Below are positions 45,787 to 60,289 of a stretch of 64,000 bases of DNA, one piece after another. This DNA is from Ziziphus jujuba. Taxonomy: Eukaryota > Streptophyta > Magnoliopsida > Rosales > Rhamnaceae. The stretch is taken from the NCBI RefSeq assembly GCF_031755915.1, contig NC_083385.1:10437001-10501000 (forward strand). The letters are read 5' to 3'. The number at the start of each line of letters is the position of its first letter. Position 1 is the first letter of the stretch. The notes under the pieces are model-generated. The model ran no database searches and was not told the origin of the DNA. It was given only the letters and a program-made list of their open reading frames with translations. The translations under genes and the position numbers were made by a program.

Positions 45787-48700
45787 CTAGCCATCATAGT
45801 CCGCCTCAGCAAACTTGTTCTCCGGATAAAACACGGCAACTACTTGGTTTCCACCAAATTTTCTACCATTCAATCCCGCGCGAGCTTTGGAAGCGCTATC
45901 CGCGTCCACATACTCCAAAAACACCTGAAAATACAAAATCTATTCAGCCAGCAGAAAAACTAAAAATCCGTTCATTAGTATGATAATTTGGAGGGTTATC
46001 TTGAAAATCTTTACAATATTAAAAAAATTAAAATTAGTACAGACCTTTCCCACTCCAGGTGATGGTTGCCCATCGGGCAGTGGTCGTGGGATGACAACAC
46101 TTGCCAATGGCCCTGCAGAACAACAAAATTTACAAGTCAGATAGTCTAGCAATAATAAACTAAAGTCACCCAAGGTAAAAATCTTAGTTAGAAAGTTATG
46201 TGGGGCTTCAGTCTGTATTAGGCCTGATTCTCATTTAGCAGAATGTGGGACTACAAAAAAGGCTGTAAAACAGAAACATATAACACAAACAAAATCAATA
46301 CACATGCAATGAAATGCAGTTTACCAAGAAACTTTAAGAAATTAAATAAACGAAGAATATCGTGTTCTGAAAATGGGTGACTGACCAAATTTCCCGCCTT
46401 CCTGCCTCATGTCTTCCACAATGTCTTCATATTCCTCATCATCTCTTAGCTCGTCTGCAGAAACTACTTGAGTAAGGCATACAACCTTGGAGGCTGCTGC
46501 ACCAGGCTGTTGTAATAACATGAACCTCTGCAGAAGAATAGCCCAAATAGAGTTTTTTTCATATAACAAAATAAAAAGATAAATCATAATAAAGAAAACA
46601 AATGATAATACTATAACCAAAAGATAACAAAACCAATCTACCTGCAATGCAATCTGCTGCTGCGCATGCAATAGTACACTTTCTTGCTCAGGTTTGGGTT
46701 GGTTAGCACCCTGGTTAGCACGCCTAACAGTGAGTGTTTTATCCCCCATTTTGATTCCATTAAGAGCTGCACAAGCTATGTCTGTAACTGAAAGATCTTG
46801 ATAAACACAGAAGGCATAGCCTTTTGAGTTTCCAGTTTCCCTGTCTTTCACAAGATCAAAACCCCGAAGGGGTCCAAAAGACTCGAGCAATTCCTTGATC
46901 TGTGCTTCTGTAAAATAGTAGGGCAACCCCCCCACAAAAATGCGATCAGGTCCCTCAAGCCCACCAGCAGAACCTGGTGTTAAACCAACAGCAGCCAGAT
47001 TCAGATTGGGATTGGGTTGGCTTGGACCAAGCGTTGCAGCAAGAGAAGGGTTGTAATCACTAGGCCTCCTCACCTTAACAGGGGCTCCCTGTATGGTTTA
47101 CCATAAAAAAGGTTAAACAGATGAAATGTACATGTGCATCAGTGCTGAAAAATGTTCAATCTGGATTAATGGAATAGGGAAGAAAAAAGTACCTCAAAAA
47201 TAATTCCATCTAATGCCATAGCATTGCTTGCCTCCTCAACAGATCTCATCTCCACAAAAGCAAACTTCTTTTCATGATTAATATAAACATTTACAACCGC
47301 ATCCCCTGAACAAACACAACAACATAAATGAATACTGATGAAAGGCAGGAAACTCAAATCATGTAAAAATGAAAGAACAATTATAATAAATATATATTGT
47401 GTGTGTGTGTGTGTATATACACACACATGCATACCTGGACCAGCAGTGTTTCCTCCAATTGCAGCCATAACTTGACTGAAAAACGTGGCAACTGACTGTA
47501 AGAGACACGCATCAGATCAATATGGATAATAAAATCAGCTTAATCAAATAGATTTCCAAAAATATGAAATTCATTCAAACAAAATCTTTGGATTGGGTAA
47601 ACATAAATTCAAAAGAAATGAGCATTAATTCACAAAGAACACTTTATTAGAAGTCAAGACAAAAAAGCATTACCTGTTCATTTGCTGTAGGGGGAAGCCC
47701 TCCAACGTAAACCCGCCGGGCATGCCTAGTAGCCTGACACAAAAGATACTTATAAGCTTTAAAATATTAAATGTAAAAAAAAAAAAAAGATTGGAGGCAA
47801 TAAATAAATAAATAATAATAATAATAACCAAAAACTTATGGAAGCTTATGACAACCTGCTGCGTCATTGCCTGAACCGGCATAACAGGAAGAGCTGGAAA
47901 CTGCTGCAAACAATTAAAAAATGAAAATCAAAAAACAATCATCAATATATGACAAAATTTATGAAGGGATCAGGAGATGAAGTTACCTGACCAGTCGCAA
48001 GAGGGAACATGTTGGGAAACATTCCAGGAATGGTTGGACTAGCCCCAGGAATCTGACCTGCAAAAAGAATAAATCATTTCTTCAGTATTCAAAACATACT
48101 CAAATTTTAACTTCTAGGTCTTTTTGATTTAAGTACATGATGACTCCTGCCACTTCAATCGCCATGTGAATTCATTAGATTAAAAATCCTAACCATTATA
48201 GCATATTTTATCAAAGAAGATGAAAAGAATACATCATGTACAAGTTCTGGAGGAAATATTTGTAAGACTACCAAAAAAGGAAATAGTTGCCGGTTGAAGA
48301 CGAACAAGATCCATCAAACCGGTGCATTGGTTCTCCCTTGTACATTAAAGCTACAGAAGTCGGCTCACACCCATTGTCAGCACAGTGGGGCAAGTAGCCC
48401 AACATTGCCTTCTTACAACAAAAGACAAGACATAGAAACAAACAAACAAACACCAAACACAAGAGAAAACCAAAAAGATCTCTCAGTCCCAGAATTATTT
48501 CACCAAGTAAACAATAAAAAATCTATAGCCCATCCACAGAAGACTGTTTCATTATATGTGCGAATGAAGGAACAAAATATAGCTTACCAAAATAACACCA
48601 TGCAATTTGATACGAACTTTCCACACTATTCCAACAAAGAAAAAGCAGTTAAGAGAATATAACAATCCTAAATCTATGGGGATAAATGTACCTGCAGCAG

Positions 48701-50593
48701 CTGCACCAGCTAGCATTGCAGAAGCCGGAGGTGCCATATCAAAACCGCTAATCCTCTTGCTGCGAGTATAAAATGTTAGGATACCCAAGAGCATATAAAA
48801 GTGAAAAGTTAACATAAAGAAACACACCGAGTATTATCACACACTTAAAAATAGCTTACAAACACTATTAAAAAACGATAAAACTTCAGGCTTCCAGCAT
48901 ATATCAAATTACATTTTTGTAAATGTACAACAAAACTGTAAAATAACAAGTCGAAGACCACACAGGGTTAGGTTACAAATTTTGAAGCATCCAAAATGGC
49001 CCAAAGATATTACATAAATTTCCTAGATTACACAAAACAAGTTTGTTTCAATACTTTAACTAGCAAAAAGGGCATTAACAAGTCTCTCACAAGCCAAAAC
49101 CTACCTCTTTGAGCGTGACCGAGAACGTGACCTTGACTTGGATCTATGCTCAGATCTACCCCTTGAGCGTGATGATGATCTGCGCCTGTGCCTATCCTCC
49201 CTGTCTCTGTCATAATCCCTTCGTCTGTAGAAAACATTAAACAAAATCAACACCACCAAGGAAAATTCAAAAATAATACTAAAAACAAGAAATTCATTGA
49301 CTAAATTTAAAATAGGAATCAACTTGATAAAAAGTTAAGTAGCAGAAAAGAATTCCAAAGTGTCAAGATTCTAGAAGAGTTAAAAACCTGATCAATATTA
49401 CACAAACTGGTAATACATTGTCATTATTCATATGTATTACCTGTCATAGTCACGGCTGCGGTAAAATTCTTCATCATCATCATCATCCCTATCTCTTCCA
49501 CGCTCCCTTCTCTCACTTCGGTCCCTGTGGCGATCCCTGTGATGTCGATCACGATCCCTGTCTCGGTCCCTCTCCCTGTCCCTGTCCTTATCCCTATCCC
49601 TGTCTCGGTCTCTTTCCCTATCCTTGTCCCTCTCCCTCTCCCTCTCCCTGTCCCTACTTCTCCTCCCCTCTCTGTCCCTATCTCGTTCTCGATCTTTATC
49701 GCGGTCCTTCTCCTTATCTCTTCCCTTTTCTCTTTCCTTTTCTCTGCTCCTGGAAGACTCTCTCTCATAATCACGAGAACCATGCTGCAAAACAGTTCGT
49801 CAAACACATCAGCAAACTTTGCGTGAATGAAAGACAGGAATACATTATCAAATAAATATACAACCTAAAATTATTTTCCTCGTAAAGTGGTTACAATTAC
49901 AAGAATAATGACTTCAAAATAAATTTTCGAAATGCATGCAAAGCATATGGTAAATGTAGTGTCCAGTGCTAACCATCACGCAACAGATAACCAACTATTA
50001 ACAATTCATAATAATCAAAAGTAAAGAGGCTAACTCAACCACGAGAATTCGAGGGAAAAGCTAACATAGATACAAGAGAAACGCAGGAAAGATATATGCT
50101 ACTTCACAAGCATTAGCCCACGTTAATCATAACAACACTCTTTTCAAAACCTTATAATTTAGTTAGTACCGGCTATGAAAAGATAATCTACAAAATAACA
50201 TCAACGAGAAAACAGAACAGAAACATCATTAAATTACTCTAAAACCCTAGAATCACAATTAATTGGTCTGATCCCATCAAAAACCCTAGAATTCAAAGCA
50301 TCCAAAATTCAACAGAAATCAAATCCAGTAAAAACCTAAGGGCTGAATAAAGATATCGTCGTTACGAAATCGTATAAAACCAAAGGCTCGCGCGCGCGCA
50401 CACACACAAAAGGTGTCCGTACAAGCAAATCTCTGGGTAACTGTACGTCTACCTGAGATTTTGATTCATTGTAATCGTCAGGCACGCCATGGCTGTTACT
50501 ACGAGGGTGGGGAGTGGAACCACCACCACCACCACCACCGTAGTTGTCGACGTCCTCTCCATTTCCTTCGTATCTTTCTTCGTAATCCGCCAT
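45787..50593 (-). CDS. U2AF65: splicing factor U2AF large subunit (U2AF65)
   Basis: Recognises the polypyrimidine tract at 3' splice sites and recruits U2 snRNP. Thirteen exons: 50453-50593, 49441-49784, 49105-49224, 48692-48759, 47987-48057, 47856-47903, 47674-47733, 47435-47495, 47193-47305, 46642-47088, 46386-46527, 46045-46112, 45787-45924; 606 aa. Residues 50-200 form the RD/RE/RS domain. SKRISGFDMAPP (about 202) is the plant counterpart of the U2AF35-binding motif, with Phe where animals have Trp. RRM1 is about 270-350 (RRVYVGGLPP, KFAFVEM), RRM2 about 390-468 (DRIFVGGLPYYF, KGYAFCVY), and the C-terminal UHM about 497-595 (ELRDDEEYEDIVEDM, GVGKVFLEY, GRKFGG). Longer than Arabidopsis U2AF65A (573 aa) mostly in the RD domain. 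Complete, with no broken frame. Confidence 0.96.
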
Positions 50594-50599
50594 ATTTTG

Positions 50600-50807
50600 T
50601 GAGATTCTTGAGAACTTATCGCTATTACCGCCCTTCGCGACCGTCAATCTAAGAGATTGTCTGCGAAACGTGAAAGACTATGCACTAGCCCAGAGCTTTG
50701 AGATTTCTAGGGCTTGCGACACTGGATTTACCCCTTATATACCATAAAATGTTTGGATAAATTGGTAACAATAATTTTGGGGGTTTTTTTTTTTTTTTTG
50801 ATATCTA

Positions 50808-50847
<40 letters not shown>

Positions 50848-51715
50848 TTTCTTGCTGAAGTTAATGCTCAGCATCTGTCTCATCTCGAACTTAAAATAAA
50901 GGGCAAATAAATAAATAAAATAAACAAATCATCTCCTACTTGGTTTACATTTTTTTTCCTTTTGAAAAAAATAAGACTAGAAAAAAGATTTATTTTTTTC
51001 ACTTTTGATTATAATATTAATATATTTTTTTCATCATTTAGAATAAATCCACCGATCAGAACCAATTTAATTTGATAACTATAATATTATTATCACAGTT
51101 GTGACAATAATTATAATATTATTATCATACATAATTTTATATTTATGTCTCTTTTGAGTTTAAAAACTGATTTTTTAATATAATATTTTTATGTTTATTA
51201 AAAAAAATTACTCTAATTTAAAAAAAAAAGAAAAAAAAAAAAAAAAAAAGATGATAATAACTTGAATCATCGCTCTCCTTTGATGGTAAAACAATTCTTA
51301 TAACAACGATTTCTAAAAGCTGACTTATCCAACTCCTTTAAAACAAATATATTCTTCTAATACGCTTTGAACATGCTTTCGTTTTTGCTTAAAACTATTC
51401 TTATAAAATAATTTGTGTTTTTTTTTTTAGTTTTAAAGTTAAAAAATTATTTTTATTAATAATAACTTTTTTGTTCTATTCAATAAAAATACAAAAATAA
51501 CAGTGCACCACCACCAAAATTTACTATTTCAAAAAATAATTATTTTCTATGATTAGATAAAAGATATGGCACATAATTAATATGACATATTGCATATTGG
51601 GCCCTTACTTTTAGGGGCTAGGCAAACGCCACCAAAAATACCGTTAAATTTACAGCAAACGTTAGCCAAAAAGTTTACTTTAAACGCTAGCAAGACTGAA
51701 TCTTCTCCAACTAGA
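50600..51715. other. intergenic DNA between U2AF65 and RPC5
   Basis: U2AF65 promoter at the left, then a (AT)n/(T)n tract at 50801-50850, a poly(A) tract near 51223-51249, and AT-rich DNA. No gene recognised. Confidence 0.7.
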
Positions 51716-51724
51716 AATCTAAAG

Positions 51725-54700
51725 CTACACGTTTGGACGGCCATCACCACTCTTCAACGTCCATAGTGAACCCTTGAACACGCAAAACTCATTCATGACC
51801 TGAACCAACGAATTTCATCAGTTAATATAAGTACCGGAATGAGTTTTACACAACCAATGAACTAAGCCACGAAGAAAACAATTTTATGTAACCCAAATTT
51901 GTGCTACACACTCTTAGAAGGTCTTATACTGGAATATTATAAAAAAGGAATCCTAAAAAGAAGCCAAAGAAACAAGTTTTAATAGCTAACCTTGCTATAT
52001 TCACTGCTAGAGACCTCCCGCTTTAAAGCTTTCCTAGCAGCGTCGAAGACTTCAGCTTTTTTCAGTTTTGCATTAGGCCCATTTTGACGTAGAAGATCAA
52101 TTACAATATTCCTGCGAGGACAGGCTTATAATATAAAAGGAAAGCGAAATATCTTTACGGCATAAAATATCATCATTACAACACTGCCGTCATCCTAATT
52201 GACCATTATAACAGTATTGTTAAAACAAAGGCAAAGCAAAATGAGCAGCAGCAAGTATCAGGAAACTGATTTCATCATAATTTTTATGTAAAGGAAATAC
52301 TGAACCTCAATGGATCATACTGCGGGTGATCTAATGATGATTTGGCAACGTATACACCATGAATGTTTACTGCAACTTGATCTACAAGCTTCCGCAGCTC
52401 ATCAGGACAATCAGTACCATACTCTGCTGCTTTTACAATTCTAGCATCCACCTTCGGGAGGTTTGATTTGGTAAGTGCCAAATCACGCAAACCTTGGCAT
52501 ATCAGCTGAAAGCTGCAAGAAGGTGAAGTATTGTTCTACTATTAGTCAAGGCAGCAAGATTGTCAAATCTTTGTTCCATATGTAGAAAGTAAAATGGGTA
52601 CCATATGCAAAGTGGGTAAGATAAAGTAAAACACTAACAAATAAACTTAATCCACCATATCCAAATTTTTAGGGACTAGTAGTAATAATAAAGAAAACCT
52701 AGATATTCATATTGAGACTGGGAAACATTGAGATTGAATTCTTATTTCACAGGACAATAGAAATATCACCTAATTAACCTAAAATAATATATAAAAAAAC
52801 AAGTAAAAAATAAATGGCATAGTAACCTATGAAGAAATATAGAGAAAACCTGTTCAAATTCTTGTAACTGATAAAACTAGTAGAGGAAAAAAATTCATGA
52901 AATGCAAAAAGACTAAAAATGGTACCAAAGTAGCAATACTTATAACAAACATTTAACAATGCAGTCAAGGTGTGTCAGTGTTTGATAGAATACCTGCAAA
53001 CCTTGTAGTCTTGAATCACTTTTGGGAGAACCTTTGTTGATAGAGCTTCTCGAATATCATCTGGAACGGTTTTACCACTGGGTACAACAGTTACAGTTTT
53101 TGTTATACCTTTATCAGAATTCGATGGTCTTCCAGGCCTACTGGTCATGCTGGCATTCTTTGCACTATGCACAGATTTTCCATCATCAAAATTCTTCATA
53201 ACCATTCTCTCCAATTCCGCCCAAACCTCTTCTTGCTTTTCAACAACATCTGGGTAGAGTTTTATAAATGATTGATCTGTAGGCTCTTTAAATTTCCAAT
53301 CTTTAACGGAAGGACGTTCAGTAGCAAATATATTGAGGAATTTGTTCACAAAATTTTTAAGAGATGGAGGAACCTTCAACAATGAAAAGCTAATCACAGG
53401 ACTTTTCTTAAATAAAAGAAGGACATAATCCCTAGCAGCTCGCTGCATGAAATTCTCTTTAGTTGGCAATGGAAATAGCAATCGACTTTTGAGAGCCCAG
53501 AGGCCTTGCACTAATATAGCATTACGCTGAAGAACATCAAGAATTGCTTCTGCAGTGCAATCAGGAGCAAAGTGCTTAAGAGCATTGAATTTGTGAACTG
53601 CAGCTCCCTAAGACAAAATCTTGAATTAATACAGAAGAAGAAATAGAATAGTCTGTTGAAAAGAGTTGCTAGAGCACGCTCAAAAGAATACATGGTTTGG
53701 TTGAGGAAAGGGCAAAAATAGGTATTTTCTGTACTGCAATATCTATTCTGATCAAATAAGAAAATGATCCGTAGTTCAGATAATGAAAAGCATTAGCTAT
53801 GGTAACTCCCAAGCTCTGTTAGAATCCAGGAAGGCTACGGGTCTGTGTAGATCCTGGTTCCTTGTGGTGTTTATGAATAGTTGTAATGTAAGATTATGAT
53901 GACAATGCTGTTATGTATGGTTTAACACTAGTACATTCGGCTCGGTGTGAAACATATATAAGCAGATCACAACCTAGAGCAGGAAACCCAAAATCCTAGT
54001 GGCACCTACAAGGCAACTTTGCAATATTGAATATTAAACAACACTGCATTCGCCACCATTATTTTGTTAGCAAATCTGTAAGAGCACTCGTTTAAGTGTC
54101 TAAACTGGCATCAACTTCACAGCACAGGATTTAAATGAGTCATTAAAATTAAAAAAGACTAACTTCGAGCTTCATAACATTTAAATAGACAATTTAAAAC
54201 TTCATGTACTATCTTTCCATCAGATTTTTTTTTTTTTTTAATTAAATTTGAATAAGACTTATACAGTCATACTTTATCCTTGGGATTGTCTACAATATAA
54301 TTGACACCAAACCACAGGTGTAAAACGTGGAGACTCCTAATGCCATTCCTTTTATGCAACAAGGATACTAGCATGAAGAATTCATCTTGTTCTAGCAACA
54401 TGCCAAACAAGAGAATATGGTCGGATTACCTAATGGGACAGACAGATTTTAGAAATTCATATATTACCCAAGAAGGGATGAGAGCAGATATCTTATGTGG
54501 CAGCAAATCATGTGGTTTCCATGCATAAATGCTTAAAAACATAGGAAAAAACATATTTAGTAAAATTAACCTAAATAAGTAGAGCTTTTAAATTATTAAG
54601 AAAAATATGGCACTTATGACGTTCCACAATGAAGCTAACAGATAGAGAGATATGGCACTTTCGCTTTGTAACTGACCAGTCAAGCAGATCTAACCATTCA

Positions 54701-57700
54701 CAGACTAATCACAGTATGTGAACTCGTGCACACACACATGCAGTATGACCAGCTTCCAGATTACCATAAATTCTTATAATCAGAATAATAAAATTTTGCA
54801 TTGCAAGTATGATGGAACAAACCTCAGAAAGTAATTTCTGCATACGCTCTTCCAGAGGTAGTGAAAGCAACAACCTGAAACAATTTCCTTTCACATATTT
54901 AAAAATGATATTGCAATCAGGAATATAATTTGATACAATTTCTATTAATGTAGTGATCATAGCAAAAGCAACACAATACAATAAATAAAGATATTCATGA
55001 GATCGATGGAAACCATAATAAAGACGCTGAACAAGGAAGAATATGTGGTGCAGGTTCCACATCAATATGATTATACCTCCTTGAAGGACCTTTGGATCTA
55101 ACATCATTGTTGTTTGATCCAGGACACAGAGAGTCAATATAGTCATACCTGCAAGAATGTGAAAAATTCAAACATCATACAATTTGCAGATATAGTGCAT
55201 ACAGAAAAGTTTGAACAACTTGCAAATTTTAATAAGTGAAGTGATTAAAGGAAATAAGTACAAATAAATAAATCATGCAACATATTTAATACTTTCAAAA
55301 ACGTTTAAAGTTTAAACAACGTGCAAGACTTAGAAAGCGAAGTGATTAAAGAAAATAAGTATCAATAAACAAATAACGTAACATACGGGTTCAGTGTGAA
55401 TTGTAAGGGTGCACGTTCTTGTGCCACCATTCTTTCTAAATATCTAGATGAAAATTCACTCCCTGAGCCATGGTACTTGAGAGGAACCCAACACTGGGAA
55501 AAAATATAATAATAAAACAAATAATTGTCAGTTCTTCACTTTTGAATGATTACAGAAGCAACCAGTAAAGAATGCAGTCATTCAATCAAAAGCATAGAAG
55601 GGAAAGATAGCAAGCAGTCAAAAACATTTTAAAGATCTTGAATTTATATAAGCCAAAAGAACAAATTTATCACAACAAACAAAAGTTCACTGCATGTTGG
55701 TTGCGTATTGTTACTGGTATATGAATGGACATGAGGAGGCAGTGAGAATTACATAAAAAGAATGTAAGTACATCTGTTTTCAAAAGTTAAAGCAATTTTG
55801 ATATCACCTGCATCTCACCGGATCTCCAGCCAAATCACTTAATGCATTTAGCAAAATAGCTAACACAATAAACATGTAAGACAGATGATTTAGAAGCAAA
55901 ACAAATTATTAACAATATAATAGAAACGCAGGAACTTTATTGAATGATAAGTTCATTATTTATTACATATTTATGATATGCACAATTGCACAGCTTGTCC
56001 AATAAAGTCACTTAATAAAAGGAAAGCACATGCCTTCGAAAAAATTTTGGAATAAAACGGGAAGAAAAAAGTGCAATGATGTGTGTCAAATAAAAAGTCA
56101 ATAAAGGTGGTCAAAGCTGCGAGCCAATCATGTTTATTTTTTCTGGACAATTAAACAATGCCTAGGAAGAACCAGTGTTTACTTATTCAATAAAAAGCAG
56201 GCACCTAATATGTATCTAGAACAGTAATTAAAGAACCACAGGAATGCTGCATTCTCATAAACAAACCAACCTGATCGATTCTAAGATTATTAAGCTTCCA
56301 AGAAATTCTATTTATTTAAAGATAAAGAAAACAGAGATGTATGTGCCGAAGATGTGTATGTCAAAAACATGACAAGGGGGAGCATGCATTCCCTTCAAGC
56401 ATACAGATTCAATAATCATATAAATTTGAACCATGAAACATCTGAATTGTGGTTTACAGTAGAGTCGTGCTTCTATAAGCCAAAGATCAAGAATGCCAGG
56501 GCAGAGAATTAATCAATACAACTATAGAAACAGTAAAAAGAAGTCAAAATGCTTCCTGATACAGAAATGTATAACCTTTCATTGAAAAAAAGGACTTCTG
56601 AATTTATATGGTCCAGAAAAAAGCTCTGATACACTATAGTTAATCAGATGACAAAAGAATTAACTTTTCAAGCAGAGGAAAGTACATACTAAGAGTGCAA
56701 TTGTATGCATTTTTTGATAGGTAGATATTAATTGTAGTAATTTATAATAAAGAAATAAGAGAACCAAATATGCAATAGATAGCCGACCAATTACAGACTG
56801 GTAAAAATGGCATCAAATAACTATTATTTCCGCTTAACGTCTTGAATGCTTACAGAGAAATGGGTAACAAGCAAAAGTATGATAAAATTAGAAGAATTAT
56901 AAAAGCAACATGATCATACCTCTTCATCTATAGTTTTCTGCTCCACTGAAGAGTGCACTTGCTTTTTAAGCGGCAAAGAAGAGACGGAAACAAAATACAT
57001 GAGTTGGTTCTCAATTGTTAGATATTAACATATATCAGCAGAAAACAATAGTATAACTATGAACTGGTTCAGAAAGAAAGTGATGATATTTGACTTCAAA
57101 ATTGAAATTACAAAAGCCTGTATTATTTCTTCTGCTACAAGGTGGTAGAAATATTATTAAAAATTTGAAAACCTGTCGGTAACACCATAACATATCATTT
57201 ACTTTAGGTAATTATTCCATAAGATGGTATCTCCAACTAGAGGAAGAACAAATTAGCTGACATTTCAATGACATACAACTGTTCGATTTCATAGCAAGCT
57301 AGATTCTAATCCTGAATATACTCGACACAGCTCACTAGCATACATGATATCATCTGCAAGTCTAGATAATAATGCACTAGACTGTAAAAATGTAGCATGA
57401 AATGGAAAAACAAAAAGCAATACCTGCTTCTTTGATCCGATAGGCTTCCTTTGACTAGATTCTTCCAGTTTAACAGTATCATCTGCATCCCCCGTGACAC
57501 TGTTCTTCCTTTTTGAGCTAGGGCACGTTAGATGCTCCAATGATGGTCGAAGCTGTACAACTGCATGAATAGGATTCAGGTGTAACTGCAAGATAAAGAA
57601 AATGGAGAAAACTTCTTACAATGCTTAAAGATCAAAGGAATCAAAATAATTAAAGTGACATAAATTGTGTGCAAGCATATACTTCAGAAATATGAGGCTA

Positions 57701-58987
57701 CAGAACAGTAACTGAAATTGCAATAAAAACACAAATCTTAATATACAACTAGTTGAAAACAAAAGGCATAATTTCGGCCCACCAATAATACATGATCATG
57801 CACTTATCAAGCAGTTTCTATGACAAATTGGCTTGGGCCTGAAATACACGATACTCAAACCAGCAGAAATAACTTGCACAGTTGATCTAATCTGCTGGGT
57901 TCAGTTCCACCAAAATAATAATTTTGATGCACTGTTGCCACCTTCTACTGTGAATCAGATGCTAAGAAACACCTTAAAACCATAAACTAAACCTATTGGC
58001 GAAAATACTGACACTAGACCCCGAAATTGAATATCATTTGAGCTATTCTATACATCTATCATCTCATTTTGAAGTTGGCTGTAATACTAATCTGCCAATC
58101 GCTTAGAAGATATACAAACTAGTAAAATATATTTCTCAAGTTAATATTATAAAAAGGTTAATGTTGACAGAGAAGATAGCTCCCCGGAATTCAGAAACTG
58201 AGTTGACGGTCGTCTGGGAATGTAGTTACACAAGAGAGCATCATCATGAAAAAGTTAAAACCTTAGTGACATGAAACAAGCAACTTCTGGACTGAAATCA
58301 TAAACAACTGCATTAAAAGTATTTGCACATCTACCAAAGCATAGTTAACCAAGTTAAACCATATCCAGATTATAAATTAAGTATGCAAAGCTTTTAAAGG
58401 GATAATGTAGGATGCAATACCTTATTACCCATCAAAACACCAATAGCATAGCCAGTTTTGCGAGGTGGCTCCCATGAGCAAGACAAAGTCTAAAGAAATT
58501 TATAAAAAAAATAAATATATAAATAAATAAATAAAATGTAAAACTATGTTAAGCCTTCTACAAGTTTAGAAGCAACACACACAGCGAAATGGCATGATAT
58601 TTGAATAAACTCAACCTAATTTAATCTTTAAAAAAAAAAAAGGAAGAAACAATAGAAATAAGACAATGACCGCCAAATAATGAAAACATGAACCTCAAGG
58701 AAATTGTTGTTGAGGTCTAGAAGTATAGTACTAACATCGGTAAGACATTGGACCGAAGCATTGAGCTATCCATCTAAATGTTCAAGAAAGCACTATCTAT
58801 AGAACAAAAAGGATCATCTCTAAGAAGAGAAATTGCTTGACAAAAAATGACAAATGTATATACGATGTAAAAATTGTTTCTACTAAAGTTATCTCTCTAC
58901 TAACAAAACTGGTGTTTGAGCGTGTATCTAGTGGAAACTTAAGGAATAACTTGTATCAAGCATTGGTTCAATCTAGGAATTATTTAT

Positions 58988-59022
<35 letters not shown>

Positions 59023-59118
59023 TTAAAGAAAAAAGGAAACGTTGTTTAAGCGTAAAACAATAATCATTTTAGCTATTGCTAGGAATTCTTCTTGTAGGAA
59101 CTTTCTCTCTTTGTTCTC

Positions 59119-59149
<31 letters not shown>

Positions 59150-60052
59150 TATATGTATGTTTACATTTCAAGGTTTTCTTATCAATTTTATTCCAAAAAA
59201 TTCAAGCACATATCATCACAAGAAATAATCGATTATAAATATTTAACAAACACTTTAAAAATCGACCATTGACTACAACGCGGAACTAGAAATAGACCTG
59301 CTTTGTCATCCTCAATTTGCTACCGAACTCCTGGTCGTAATTCTTGGAATCAACATCCAAAGCCAAATCAACCTCCACTTCCGCACTCGCAGGCTTTACT
59401 CTCACCTATAAATTAAAAGATAACAGTAATAATAAAAAGAAAACATAGAACTGAGAGTTCACAAAAATATCGACTAGTTCATCATAAGCACCTCCTCACA
59501 ACGCTCGTCCAATTCATAGGGCCGCCACCACGGCCTCAAAGGATATTGCAGTACATATAGCTGACATAATAAATAAATAAATAAGTAAATAAATAAATAA
59601 AAGGAAAATGATGAAGAAAAATATTGTACAGAGGCGCAGAGAGAATGTCAGACCTGAGTTTCGTCATCGATTTTAGGATTAAGGAAGACATCGATTTCTC
59701 GGATTACTGTATCTTCGGCGGCGTCTTCTTCCATCGGATCGTTTCCTTTTGGTTCTTCCGTGGCTTCGACCTTGGGCTCCACCTCCAGTTTCACAGCGCC
59801 ATTCGAAGCCGAAACATCGCTCTTGGGCGGCGGCACTTCGATTCCTTCGAATTTTCTCGGCACCACTTCCGGCGTCGCCGTTTTCGACGCCGCCGGCTCT
59901 CCTGGTTCAGCCTTCGGAATCGATTCCTGCGGTTCCGGTTTGGAAGTCGGTTCGGATTTTGGTCTCGGTTTGAACTTAGACTTGGGCGCGAACCGAGAGA
60001 TTCGAGAAGGAGTCTGGTTCGGCGCATCGAAGTCTTCCAGGTCCATACTCAT
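51725..60052 (-). CDS. RPC5: RNA polymerase III subunit RPC5 (Sin-like)
   Basis: Subunit of the Pol III initiation module (partner of RPC4), nuclear. Thirteen exons: 59654-60052, 59492-59560, 59298-59405, 58421-58489, 57424-57585, 56920-56961, 55387-55493, 55077-55148, 54823-54874, 52994-53607, 52306-52512, 51991-52111, 51725-51799; 698 aa, close to Arabidopsis At5g49530 (about 690 aa). After an acidic Pro/Lys-rich N-terminus the family motif REIDVFLNPKI and LYVLQYPLRPWWRPYEL (residues about 122-150) starts the Sin domain, followed by GYAIGVLMGNK and LHLNPIHAVVQLRP. The second half has winged-helix-like segments (LLLSLPLEERMQKLL, AILDVLQRNAILVQGLWALK). The 42-nt exon at 56920-56961 has a purine-rich acceptor (TTAAAAAG) and is the least certain. 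Confidence 0.93.
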
Positions 60053-60209
60053 AAACCTCTGTGGTTCTTCAACAGCGGTTTTGCTCCGGTGACCGCTTAC
60101 TCCAGACTAACGGCGCGTTTAGCAATCAGCAACCGCTATTTTGTATTCACCAGAAAATTAAAAAAAAAAAATTATAATAATAATAATACCACCGAGCTTT
60201 TGTTAGATG

Positions 60210-60280
60210 GACCAACGGCCCAAAAAAATAAAAAGGCCACTGAGGTTCCCTTGGAGCCCAGTGCTTCATAGGGCCCAGAT
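60210..60280 (-). promoter_or_regulatory. RPC5 promoter with GGCCCA site II motifs
   Basis: GGCCCA at 60217-60222, GAGCCCA at about 60254-60260 and GGGCCCA at 60271-60277 lie 160-230 bases upstream of the RPC5 start codon, the same motif class seen upstream of SF3B4. Confidence 0.45.
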
Positions 60281-60289
60281 TTTCAAGGC

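Noticed and set aside
47395..47425. (GT)n tract in a U2AF65 intron as a functional UG-rich splicing element
   Set aside because: It is a simple microsatellite flanked by TA/AC repeats, far enough from the splice sites that no role can be supported.
49418..49855. 145-aa plus-strand and alternative minus-strand frames over the U2AF65 RD domain
   Set aside because: Same effect of repetitive RD/RE codons; the exon 49441-49784 has proper splice sites and the right phase.
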